Of a DNA stretch of 8,045 nucleotides, positions 1 to 6,998 are shown one piece after another; positions within the stretch are counted from its first letter, which is position 1, and every line of letters begins with the position of its first letter. The notes below the pieces were generated by a model. It saw only the letters and a program-made list of their open reading frames with translations, was not told the DNA's origin and ran no database searches. This DNA comes from CBDUWP01 sp965370955. Its GTDB lineage: Bacteria > Planctomycetota > Phycisphaerae > Sedimentisphaerales > Anaerobacaceae. The position numbers were made by a program, and so were the translations under genes. The stretch lies in the NCBI GenBank assembly GCA_965370955.1, contig CBDUWP010000067.1, forward strand, positions 1 to 8,045. Direction: 5' to 3'.

Positions 1-1938
1 AATCGAAAAAACGCTGACCAAACAAAAACGAACGCAAGCTCTATTGTTATAAGAGATGCCGCGCTTATGTTTGTGTTTACTCTGTGTGTTTTAGCCTTGT
101 TGATATGGTCTAATTCTCATGTTTTTCACATGCACAAATCTCTAGATAGCGAACATTTATCCTCGGTTGAAAAGATAATTGAGCTTGGCGACCAAACAAT
201 GTCTTTTGAATTAGCAACTTATCAGAGTGACATTGAAAAATATTTAAGTCCTCAAAACATTGAGAACTTGCGTACAGCCGACCATCATCACACATCAATG
301 ACCAACCTTGCTAAATCGCTCAAGCAAAAGATGGCTCACCAAAGCCTCCGCCAAAACACAATGATTATCATAGGCATTGGCACGTTGATTACACTTTTAC
401 CTGTATCCATAATTTTATGGATAAAATTACTCTTCTTCCTGAAACGCCACATATCTGAAAACGAGAAACTTCTGCATATCATTGAAGATAACAATGCTAA
501 TTTGAAAACACAAATAAAAGAAAAAACTAAGCAGTTCACAGATGTTAACACAGCATTGCAATTAGAGATTTCGCGGCGTGAGCTAGCCGCCGATGAAGCC
601 GACAGTTTAAAACGCCTCGTCGAAACCTCAAGTCAAGGCTTTATCATTTGCGATCTCAATTATCAAATAACCTATGCCAATAGAAAGTTCGCTCTTTTAG
701 TTGGCGAAGAAAGATATGACGAGCCGATAGGCAAATCTGTTTTATCTTATTATTCAGAAGCCATGCAAAAACAGCTCACGGACAAAATACTTCCCACTGT
801 GTTCAAGAGTGAACGAATAGAACACGAGTCGACCATCCATTCTGTTTTGGGCCACGACATACCCACATGGGAGAACATTCTCATCATCTGCGACAATAAA
901 GGCCAAGCTATCCATTATGCCTTTATCATAACTGACATCACAGAACGCAAAGAAGTTGAAGCGAAACAGCACCAATTACTTTTAGATTTGGCTACAGCTA
1001 ATAAAGATTTGAAAAACATGCAGTCTCAAATCATCCAAAATGAGAAACTCGCCTCGATCGGCCAATTGGCTGCAGGCGTTGCCCATGAGATCAACACTCC
1101 TGTCGGCTTTGTCGCCAGCAATTTCCAAACGCTTCAAAAATATCTCGAAAAATTCCAACAGATCTTTGACCTGTTCAGCCATTTCTTAAAAGACGTAGAC
1201 AATCTCGATAAGGGACAGATATCAGATCAGTGTAAAGCCATCAACCAACTTTATGATGACAGTCACATGGACATGATCCTCGAAGACATTGAGCCGTTGT
1301 TTGAAGATTCCAAAGAGGGCCTAGATCGGATAACCAACATCGTTCAAAACCTTCGCGATTTTTCACATATCGATCAAGCCGCAGACATCACAGAATATGA
1401 CATCAACAAAGGGCTAAGCTCGACATTGGTCGTCGCCAAAAACGAGCTTAAATATAACGCACAGGTCGAAACAGATTTCGGCCAAGACATACCAACGATC
1501 AAATGTAATTCCGGCCAAATCAATCAGGTGTTCTTGAACATTTTAGTCAATGCCTCACAAGCCATTAAATTTCAAGAAGAAAATGATCACTCCGGCGTCA
1601 TAGGAATAAAAACCTACAGCGATGACGAATATGTCGTTTGCCAAATCACCGACAATGGTCCCGGCATCAACCCAGATTCTCTTACCAAGATATTCGATCC
1701 GTTTTTCACAACCAAACCGGTCGGCAAAGGCACAGGACTTGGCCTAAGCGTTTCGTATGACATTATAGCCACTAAGCACAAGGGCATAATCACCGCTGAG
1801 AACAGGCTCGGCAAGGGCGCGAAATTCACAATAAAGTTGCCAATAGTCTGCCAAATCGAAACCAACAAAGATGATGATAATAACGAAAGCAACATAAACG
1901 AACCCAATGAATTAGAAACAATTGAACAACTTAATTAA
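1..1938 (+). CDS. Membrane-bound PAS sensor histidine kinase (5' end outside window)
   Basis: Sensor kinase that should autophosphorylate a histidine and pass the phosphate to the regulator encoded next. The frame is open from base 1 to the first ATG at 67, and those 22 codons are rich in Lys/Arg before a hydrophobic segment, so the true start probably lies left of the window; ATG 67 is an alternative. Numbering from ATG 67: membrane helix about 1-16, a short His-containing extracytoplasmic region about 17-95, second membrane helix about 99-124, coiled coil about 130-178, PAS domain about 180-296 ending in ITDITERK, second coiled coil, then the H-box GVAHEINTP with phospho-acceptor His340. 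The ATPase domain has the N-box (Asn491, Asn495), G1 box DNGPG (529-533) and G2 box GKGTGLGLS (553-561). The His-to-N-box distance (about 155 residues) is longer than usual, as in HPK4-type kinases. The tail after about 600 is Asn/Asp/Glu-rich. All catalytic motifs are intact; the signal sensed is unknown. Confidence 0.93.
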   Translation, partial: NRKNADQTKTNASSIVIRDAALMFVFTLCVLALLIWSNSHVFHMHKSLDSEHLSSVEKIIELGDQTMSFELATYQSDIEKYLSPQNIENLRTADHHHTSMTNLAKSLKQKMAHQSLRQNTMIIIGIGTLITLLPVSIILWIKLLFFLKRHISENEKLLHIIEDNNANLKTQIKEKTKQFTDVNTALQLEISRRELAADEADSLKRLVETSSQGFIICDLNYQITYANRKFALLVGEERYDEPIGKSVLSYYSEAMQKQLTDKILPTVFKSERIEHESTIHSVLGHDIPTWENILIICDNKGQAIHYAFIITDITERKEVEAKQHQLLLDLATANKDLKNMQSQIIQNEKLASIGQLAAGVAHEINTPVGFVASNFQTLQKYLEKFQQIFDLFSHFLKDVDNLDKGQISDQCKAINQLYDDSHMDMILEDIEPLFEDSKEGLDRITNIVQNLRDFSHIDQAADITEYDINKGLSSTLVVAKNELKYNAQVETDFGQDIPTIKCNSGQINQVFLNILVNASQAIKFQEENDHSGVIGIKTYSDDEYVVCQITDNGPGINPDSLTKIFDPFFTTKPVGKGTGLGLSVSYDIIATKHKGIITAENRLGKGAKFTIKLPIVCQIETNKDDDNNESNINEPNELETIEQLN

Positions 1939-1941
1939 GAT

Positions 1942-1946
1942 AGGAG
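1942..1946 (+). promoter_or_regulatory. Shine-Dalgarno site of the response regulator gene
   Basis: AGGAG lies 10 bases before the ATG at 1957, within the 18-base gap after the kinase stop codon. It fixes the regulator start and supports co-transcription with the kinase. Confidence 0.75.
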
Positions 1947-1956
1947 TGCAAAAAAG

Positions 1957-2376
1957 ATGGAGGACAAAACCGTATTATTTGTTGATGATGAAGCCAAATT
2001 GCTTCGCTCACTCAAAAGAGGTTTGATGGACGAACCTTATAGATGTCTCTTTGCTAACAGCGGAAAAGAAGCTCTGGAAATAATGGAGCAAAACGAGATT
2101 CACATCTTGATAACCGACATGCGTATGCCGGAGATGAGCGGCCTTGAACTATTAAAAATAGCTAAGGAAAAATTTCCTGACACTGTAAGAATGGTCTTAA
2201 GCGGTTACACACAGATAACGACACTTTTGACAGCTATCAATCAAGGTGAGATTTTCCGATTCATAACCAAGCCGTGGAAACTTGAAGAAGAATTTAAGCC
2301 TGCAATCCGATCAGCCATTGAGCATTACAACACGATCATGGAAAAAAAAGAGCAGGAAACAGTTAATCCGGTTTAG
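1957..2376 (+). CDS. Single-domain response regulator (receiver only)
   Basis: A 139-residue receiver protein, the likely phosphorylation partner of the upstream kinase. Visible residues: acidic pair Asp10-Asp11 (FVDDE), phospho-acceptor Asp54 in ITDMRMPEMSG, Ser82 in VLSGYT as the switch Ser/Thr, and Lys105 in FITKPW. The KPW form is common in receivers of the RpfG/HupR type. The receiver fold ends near residue 122; the remainder is a short charged tail with no HD-GYP, DNA-binding or other output domain, so it probably acts by protein-protein contact or as a phosphate shuttle, like CheY or Spo0F. It starts 18 bases after the kinase stop with its own AGGAG. Family assignment is firm; the output is unknown. 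Confidence 0.93.
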   Translation: MEDKTVLFVDDEAKLLRSLKRGLMDEPYRCLFANSGKEALEIMEQNEIHILITDMRMPEMSGLELLKIAKEKFPDTVRMVLSGYTQITTLLTAINQGEIFRFITKPWKLEEEFKPAIRSAIEHYNTIMEKKEQETVNPV

Positions 2377-2423
2377 CTTTTTTAATTTGTACATATTGCT
2401 ATCAAAGAGTTGTTCAAAGCGTC

Positions 2424-2442
2424 ACGAATTCGATTCGTTTTT
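2424..2442 (+). terminator. Possible short intrinsic terminator after the response regulator
   Basis: ACGAAT (2424-2429), loop TCG, ATTCGT (2433-2438), then four more T. The 6-bp stem is AT-rich and weak. It sits 48 bases after the regulator stop, between two convergent operons, and the T-run is on the plus-strand side. Confidence 0.35.
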
Positions 2443-2445
2443 CGC

Positions 2446-2495
2446 GGGCGATTGAGATATGATGCGGGTTGGGCTCAATGCCCTTTTGTATTTTG
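2446..2495 (+). terminator. Candidate rho-independent terminator of the kinase-regulator operon
   Basis: GGGC plus ATTGAG (2446-2449 and 2451-2456, with G2450 bulged) pairs with CTCAATGCCC (2474-2483), giving a 10-bp stem with one bulge and a 17-base loop, followed by the T-rich stretch TTTTGTATTTTG. A smaller alternative, GGGC-TCAAT-GCCC at 2471-2483, uses the same right arm. The T-run is on the plus-strand side only, so it would serve the signalling operon rather than holA. Confidence 0.5.
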
Positions 2496-2504
2496 TACTT
2501 TGTA

Positions 2505-3473
2505 TTAAGGCCTGACCAGCCTCATGACAAACTGCTCTAGTGCCGCACTCGGCGTCGCTTGGCCTGTCTTTATCATATAATCAGTTTCCGCGATCGCCGC
2601 TATATAACATGCTATCGCTTGGAGCGAGAGTTTTTCCAGATTGTCAAAAAACTGCTGTTTCGCCGACCATATTCTAGCTTTGGCCGCAACTTGCATTTGA
2701 TTTTGTCCGGCATTTAGCATAACTTTAGCGTTGAACATTTTTCTCAGATGCATAGCAAACGCGCCAATCGCTGTAAACTGACTACTGCGGTCTAAAGCCA
2801 GCATCGATCTCAACCTGCTTATGGCAACAGTTTTGTCCTTACTGCCGATCGAATCTAAAACCTCAAAAACGCTAAATCCTCTGCCGGAAGCGGTAAGCTG
2901 TTTTATGTCATCAAAGCTGATAGTATTTTTGTCATCGGTATAGATAGCCAATTTATCTATTTCGTTATAGATTCCAGACAGATTGTCACCTACGAGCTCA
3001 ACGAGAAAATCAGCCGATTTTTGATCCAGTGATTTGCCGCATTTTTTATTGGCATAGGCCACAGCCATTTTGCCCAACATATAGGGCTTCGGCGGTTGTA
3101 CAGCTATGAGCTTTCCGGCCGTTTTTAATTTTTTAGCTAATTTCGTATTAGCAGCAAAACTACCGACAGTAAAAATAAGAATCGAAGAGTGACATGGCTT
3201 ATCGAAATATCGTTCCAGAGCCGGTCGATTTTTGCTAATGAAATCTTCGGCATTTTTCACCAGCACGATCCGCCTGTCACATAAAAAAGGCAGCGTCCTT
3301 AACTCGTCCAAAACCTGCGCGAGCTGAGCCTCTTTTCCATCGAGACTCAACAAAGCCATCTGTCTCTGGCTAGGGCTAATAAGATCTTCGAGCAACTCAT
3401 CACAAGCCCTGCCGACTAAGGCCATGTCTTTGCCGGCTATCACATATATAGGTTTTGATGATTGGTCGGCCAT
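2505..3473 (-). CDS. holA: DNA polymerase III subunit delta (clamp-loader subunit)
   Basis: A 322-residue protein, close to the usual HolA length of about 340. Delta opens the beta sliding clamp within the clamp-loader complex so that it can be placed on primed DNA. Features seen: the N-terminal strand IYVIAGKD (9-16), matching the family's 'Y..G.D' opening without a functional Walker A, as expected for delta; LPFLCDRRIVLVKNAEDF (61-78), a typical delta segment; the conserved VGDNLSGIYNEIDKL (161-175); and FSVFEVLDSIGSKD (200-213) leading into the C-terminal helical collar domain (about 210-322). It lies downstream of gyrA on the same strand, 160 bases away, and is probably co-transcribed. 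No good Shine-Dalgarno precedes ATG 3473; instead the ATG directly abuts the TAA of a 12-codon reading frame, so coupled translation is possible. The first codons fall inside the junction repeat. Confidence 0.9.
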   Translation of the reverse strand: MADQSSKPIYVIAGKDMALVGRACDELLEDLISPSQRQMALLSLDGKEAQLAQVLDELRTLPFLCDRRIVLVKNAEDFISKNRPALERYFDKPCHSSILIFTVGSFAANTKLAKKLKTAGKLIAVQPPKPYMLGKMAVAYANKKCGKSLDQKSADFLVELVGDNLSGIYNEIDKLAIYTDDKNTISFDDIKQLTASGRGFSVFEVLDSIGSKDKTVAISRLRSMLALDRSSQFTAIGAFAMHLRKMFNAKVMLNAGQNQMQVAAKARIWSAKQQFFDNLEKLSLQAIACYIAAIAETDYMIKTGQATPSAALEQFVMRLVRP

Positions 3474-3512
3474 TTAATTATCAGCAATTCTCAACTTTTG
3501 TTTTTTTGCCAT
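3474..3512 (-). other. Micro reading frame of 12 codons abutting the holA start
   Basis: ATG at 3512 reads MAKKQKLRIADN and stops at TAA 3474-3476, immediately followed by the holA ATG (TAAATG). A related frame sits in the next repeat copy. It could couple translation to holA, or be a chance result of the duplicated gyrA end, whose last residues are ADK. There is no strong ribosome site before it. No function is claimed. Confidence 0.2.
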
Positions 3513-3556
3513 CTGCTTATATATAACACTTTGATATTTGATAACTGTTTGGTCAT

Positions 3557-3595
3557 TTAATTATCAGTAATTTCAACTTTTGATTTTTTCATCAT
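3557..3595 (-). other. Micro reading frame in the second repeat copy
   Basis: ATG-ATG at 3595/3592 reads MMKKSKVEITDN and ends in TAA directly followed by ATG 3556, the same TAAATG arrangement as before holA. The peptide resembles MAKKQKLRIADN of the adjacent copy (KK near the start, I-x-D-N at the end). The abutting ATG 3556 opens a 21-codon frame (to 3491) that begins MTKQLSN, weakly like the holA start MADQSSK. These are best read as remnants of junction duplication. Confidence 0.2.
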
Positions 3596-3633
3596 CTTCT
3601 ATATACATTAAATTTTGATGATGGTATCGTTAT

Positions 3634-6207
3634 TTATTTATCAGCACCAGTTGGCTCAGTGGGCTTTTCTGCCTGCTGATCATCTTTGATATCGTCGTTG
3701 TCATCTGCCGCCACAATCTCGCAAGCCACCAATTTGTCACCATCTTTAAGATTGATCAGCTTAACTCCTTGCGTATTTCTTCCGATTGACCTCAGTTGTT
3801 CTGTGCCGGTTCTCATTATGATTCCGCCTGCAGTGATGAACATCATCTCTTGCCCTGTGAGCAATAATTTCAGCGCAACGACATTTCCGTTTCGCTTTGT
3901 CGTTTTGATATCTATCAGTCCGAGCCCGCCGCGATTTTGCGTTCGATAACCATCAAGAGCCGTCCGTTTGCCATAGCCATTTTCGCACACAGTTAGCAGT
4001 GAAGCGTTTTCCTGAGCGATAACCAAATCGACCACTTTGTCATCTGCTCTAAGCTTGATACCCTTGACACCTCTGCTGACTCGGCCCAGCGGTCTCGCCT
4101 GCGATTCATTGAACCTGATAGTCATACCGCAGCTTGTGCCAAGCACAATATCATCAGCACCGGCAGTTAAAGCGACTCCGATCAGGGCATCATTTTCATC
4201 CAGCTTGATAGCAATCACACCATTGGATCTAGGCCTGCTGTATGCAGAAAGCTTTGTCTTTTTAACCACTCCGTTTTGGGTTGCCATCACAAGATTTCTG
4301 CTGTCATCGAACTCGCTAACGCTAACAATCGACTCGACAGTTTGATTGCTAAGATTGAGCATATTGATAATGTTTCGGCCTTTGCTCTGGCGTGACATGC
4401 TCGGTATATCATAAACTTTAAGCCAATAGCATTTGCCTGCATCGGTAAAAATCAGCAGATAGTCATGGGTTGATGCGACGAACAGATGCTCGATAAAGTC
4501 ACCCTCTTTGGTATCTGACCCGATTATTCCCTTACCGCCTCTCGCTTGCGTTCGATAGGTATCCATCGGCATCCTCTTTATGTATCCGCCGTGACTAACC
4601 GTAACGATAACATCTTCGACCGCGATTAAATCTTCCATATCCACATGCTCATATGTTTCGATGATTTGGCTTCTGCGTGGGCTTTTATATTTTTCTTTAA
4701 TTTCGTGAATATCTTCTCGGATAATATCCAGCAATATCGCCATATCCTTCAAGATAGCTTCATAATCTTCAATCTTGTTAGCTAGATCGCAAAACTCGCC
4801 GGCCAATTTTTCGATTTCCAAACCTGTCAGCCTTTGCAGTTGCATCGTCAAGATAGCATCAGCTTGGGGTCCTGTCAAAAATTGCTCAACATTTGTTTTT
4901 TCTTCCACGAATTTCGCTGGCAGCAGTTTTCTCAGCGAATCAGATTCAGCCAGTTTCAGCGGCTTTTTCATCAGATTGATTTTAGCTGTCGGCGCATCCG
5001 GCGATTTTTTTATCAGCTCGATAATCTCATCTATATCACCAACTGCAATGATCAATCCTTCAAGGATATGCGAGCGATTTTGACAGCGCTTTAGCATATA
5101 CAGAGTTCGCCGCCTAATCACTTCCTTTCTATGATCGATAAAGCACTGCATCATTTGCTTTATGTTCAGCGTTTCCGGCTTATTGTTCACCAGAGCGATA
5201 TTAGCTATAGCAAAAGTCGTTTGCAGCTGCGTATATTGGTACAGCTTATTGAGTACGACCTGATCTTCTGCCCCTTTTTTCAGATCGACCACAATTCTCA
5301 AACCATGCCTGTCGGACTCATCTCGAACATCAGAGACCTCCGGCATCAGCCCGTTTCTCACACTATCTGCGATTTTAGAAACGATACCTGTTTTGACTAC
5401 CATGTATGGTATTTCAGTTACGACTATTCTTGTTCTGCCTTTTTTCGTGACTTCGACATCGCATTTACCTCTTAGCCTTAGATGTCCTTTTCCGGTTGTA
5501 TAGGCATCGATGATTCCTTTTTTGCCGCAGATAACTCCACCTGTCGGAAAATCCGGACCGGGCAAAACGTCTAATATTTCCTTGAATCCGCAATCAGGAT
5601 CATCCAGCATCAATAGTAGAGCATCGCAAATTTCTGATGCGTTATGCGGCGCGAGATTTGTCGCCATTCCCACAGCGATACCGGTTGAGCCATTGACCAA
5701 TAAGTTAGGGAATTTTGCCGGCAGCACGACAGGCTCTTGCCTTGTTTCGTCATAGTTGGGAACAAAATCGACAGTATCTCGTTTAAGGTCTTCCAGCAGT
5801 TCGACAGCTGAGCTTGTCATTCTCGCTTCTGTATATCTCATAGCAGCCGGCGGATCGCCATCGATTGAGCCGAAGTTTCCCTGCGGATCGACTAGCGTAT
5901 ATCTCAGATTCCAATTTTGCCCCATCCTGACCATTGTCGGATAAACTACTGCTTCACCATGTGGATGATAGTTACCGCTGGTATCGCCTGCTATTTTGGC
6001 ACATTTTCTATGCTTACTTCGCGGGCCGAGATTCAGGTCATTCATAGCCATCAGGATACGTCTTTGCGATGGTTTCAGGCCATCTCTTACATCCGGCAGT
6101 GCTCTGGAAACGATAACGCTCATTGCATAGTTGAGATATGAATTCTTCAATTCATCGAGGATTTGCAGCTCCTCAAAATGTTCTTGTTCTTGGATACCAT
6201 CAGACAT
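3634..6207 (-). CDS. gyrA: DNA gyrase subunit A
   Basis: Breakage-reunion subunit of DNA gyrase, which with GyrB introduces negative supercoils using ATP. The 857 residues match the family (E. coli 875). Numbering from ATG 6207: the N-terminal domain opens with SYLNYAMSVIVSRALPDVRDG (23-43); the quinolone-determining region contains GNYHPHGEAVVYP (78-90); catalytic Tyr125 is in AAMRYTEAR; the coiled-coil/tower region extends to about 500; the C-terminal beta-pinwheel carries the GyrA-box QARGGKG (554-560), diagnostic of gyrase rather than topoisomerase IV, with later degenerate blade repeats such as RGVKG and QGVKL. The tail is Asp/Glu/Gln-rich. ATG 6207 is preferred over an in-frame TTG at 6273 because a Shine-Dalgarno lies 11 bases upstream and the promoter overlaps the TTG extension. 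Oddity: Ala86 and Pro90 stand where E. coli has Ser83 and Asp87. holA follows on the same strand. Confidence 0.97.
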   Translation of the reverse strand: MSDGIQEQEHFEELQILDELKNSYLNYAMSVIVSRALPDVRDGLKPSQRRILMAMNDLNLGPRSKHRKCAKIAGDTSGNYHPHGEAVVYPTMVRMGQNWNLRYTLVDPQGNFGSIDGDPPAAMRYTEARMTSSAVELLEDLKRDTVDFVPNYDETRQEPVVLPAKFPNLLVNGSTGIAVGMATNLAPHNASEICDALLLMLDDPDCGFKEILDVLPGPDFPTGGVICGKKGIIDAYTTGKGHLRLRGKCDVEVTKKGRTRIVVTEIPYMVVKTGIVSKIADSVRNGLMPEVSDVRDESDRHGLRIVVDLKKGAEDQVVLNKLYQYTQLQTTFAIANIALVNNKPETLNIKQMMQCFIDHRKEVIRRRTLYMLKRCQNRSHILEGLIIAVGDIDEIIELIKKSPDAPTAKINLMKKPLKLAESDSLRKLLPAKFVEEKTNVEQFLTGPQADAILTMQLQRLTGLEIEKLAGEFCDLANKIEDYEAILKDMAILLDIIREDIHEIKEKYKSPRRSQIIETYEHVDMEDLIAVEDVIVTVSHGGYIKRMPMDTYRTQARGGKGIIGSDTKEGDFIEHLFVASTHDYLLIFTDAGKCYWLKVYDIPSMSRQSKGRNIINMLNLSNQTVESIVSVSEFDDSRNLVMATQNGVVKKTKLSAYSRPRSNGVIAIKLDENDALIGVALTAGADDIVLGTSCGMTIRFNESQARPLGRVSRGVKGIKLRADDKVVDLVIAQENASLLTVCENGYGKRTALDGYRTQNRGGLGLIDIKTTKRNGNVVALKLLLTGQEMMFITAGGIIMRTGTEQLRSIGRNTQGVKLINLKDGDKLVACEIVAADDNDDIKDDQQAEKPTEPTGADK

Positions 6208-6218
6208 ATTCTGTACAT

Positions 6219-6222
6219 TCCT
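6219..6222 (-). promoter_or_regulatory. Shine-Dalgarno site deciding the gyrA start
   Basis: AGGA on the minus strand, 11 bases before ATG 6207. It supports the shorter GyrA, beginning MSDGIQEQEHFEEL, over the TTG 22 codons upstream. Confidence 0.6.
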
Positions 6223-6244
6223 AAAAAGTGTCGACAACGGTTTC

Positions 6245-6273
6245 AAAGTAACCCAAAAGCCCTTGAAAGTCAA
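6245..6273 (-). promoter_or_regulatory. Sigma70-like promoter of gyrA
   Basis: On the minus strand TTGACT (6273-6268), a 17-base spacer, then TACTTT (6250-6245). The -35 matches five of six consensus bases; the -10 is weaker (three of six). The spacer is ideal. Transcription would start near 6238, leaving a leader of about 30 bases before ATG 6207. The -35 box overlaps the alternative TTG start, which argues against that start being translated. Confidence 0.5.
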
Positions 6274-6368
6274 GCCCAGTCAGTCGCTATTTTCACTTTT
6301 GCCGGATTAAAATACAGGCTATTTTTCTTGTACTTTTAATCGAAAAAAAGTAAAAAAAACATGACGAC

Positions 6369-6977
6369 ATGATCCGCTTTGATTCTATGCTCAATTTTGG
6401 CCATTACATAACAGAAAGCTCCGAGCATCATTGCGAATATCTTCCCTATTGGATCAAAGCCAGATGTCCCGAACTGATTGAGGAGTTCAACATTCCACTA
6501 GACGAATATCCTCGCCGCTGCATCGAGCAAATAGCAGACTGGCAAAAGCAGAAACAAAAACTCGTCAAGAATCCGAAGTTGACCCACAAGAAAAGTCATG
6601 AATACGGCTCCTTTATAATGAACGCAATGGAAACCGACAAACCTTTCAGAATTGGCGGCAATGTGCTAAATAATGGCTTTATACCTAACCTGCCCGCCGA
6701 AGCCATTGTAGAGATCCCCTGTTTGGTTGATAAAAATGGCGTTCAAGGCTGCCACGTTGGCGATATTCCTACTCAGTGTGCCGCTCTGAACATGACGAAT
6801 ATAAATGTCCAGCTTTTGACAATCGAGGCTGCCCTGACCAAGAATCGCCAGCGAGTTTATCAAGCTGCCATGCTTGATCCGCACACTGCCGGCGAGCTGA
6901 CTCTTGACGAGATACGTAATATGTGCGATGATTTATTCAAGGCTCACGGCGAGAAGATGCTGGGCAAATATAAATAA
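6369..6977 (+). pseudogene. Truncated family 4 glycoside hydrolase (MelA/AglA-like), C-terminal half only
   Basis: The 202 residues match the C-terminal half of GH4 alpha-galactosidase/alpha-glucosidase enzymes (about 430-480 residues, e.g. E. coli MelA 451). Conserved stretches in order: FGHYITESSEHHCEYLPYW (10-28), NIPLDEYPRRC (41-51), SHEYGSFIMNAMETDKPF (76-93), GNVLNNGFIPNLP (97-109), EIPCLVDKNGVQGCHVGDIP (115-134), ALNMTNINVQLLTIEAAL (139-156), MLDPHTAGELTLDEI (168-182), AHGEKM (192-197). The N-terminal half, which in this family holds the NAD-binding Rossmann fold and the Cys/His metal site, is absent: upstream in frame there are only five codons before a TAA at 6351, and the spacer shows no GH4 sequence in any frame. 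There is no good ribosome site before ATG 6369. It is unlikely to be a working hydrolase, although no stop or frameshift has accumulated, so the truncation looks recent, or the join could be an assembly error. Confidence 0.8.
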
Positions 6978-6986
6978 CTATCAGAC

Positions 6987-6990
6987 AAGG
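6987..6990 (+). promoter_or_regulatory. Weak Shine-Dalgarno site choosing the PTPS-fusion start
   Basis: AAGG is 8 bases before TTG 6999 but only 2 before TTG 6993, favouring 6999. There is no ATG or GTG start near this end of the frame. Confidence 0.4.
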
Positions 6991-6998
6991 CTTTGATT

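Larger units (their letters stand above)
3444..3644. repeat. Degenerate tandem repeat spanning the gyrA-holA junction, period about 80 bases
   Basis: The core CATTTAATTATCAG occurs at 3471-3484 and identically at 3554-3567; TATTTATTTATCAG at 3631-3644 matches it at 12 of 14 positions. Periods are 83 and 77 bases. After the first two cores both continue AATT(C)TCAACTTTTG followed by a T-run; before the cores TTTTGATGATTGGTC (in holA codons) resembles TTTTGATGATGGTATC (3613-3628). The first copy includes the holA start codon, the last includes the end of gyrA, and the middle copy is extra sequence. This looks like old tandem duplication of the gene junction. Confidence 0.7.

Noticed and set aside
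110..1907. Minus-strand open frames across the kinase gene
   Set aside because: They are antisense to a clear coding gene, with compositions that simply mirror its codons.
3491..3556. 21-codon frame (MTKQLSN...) between gyrA and holA as a small gene
   Set aside because: It is better explained as a duplicated holA start inside the junction repeat; it has no ribosome site and no recognisable similarity beyond its first residues.
3444..3644. CRISPR-like array
   Set aside because: There are only two to three diverged copies with periods of 83 and 77 bases, similarity runs through the whole unit rather than alternating with unique spacers, and no cas genes are present.
3686..6141. Several plus-strand open frames of 62-114 codons across gyrA
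   Set aside because: They are antisense to a strongly conserved gene, overlap one another, lack ribosome sites and show no recognisable protein motifs.
6208..6273. N-terminal extension of GyrA from TTG 6273
   Set aside because: The gyrA -35 box overlaps this TTG and the -10 lies within the extension; ATG 6207 has a Shine-Dalgarno and gives a family-typical N-terminus.
6300..6326. Plus-strand promoter (TTGCCG ... TATTTT) for the GH4 remnant
   Set aside because: The -35 match is poor and the spacer is only about 15 bases; AT-rich DNA gives such matches readily.
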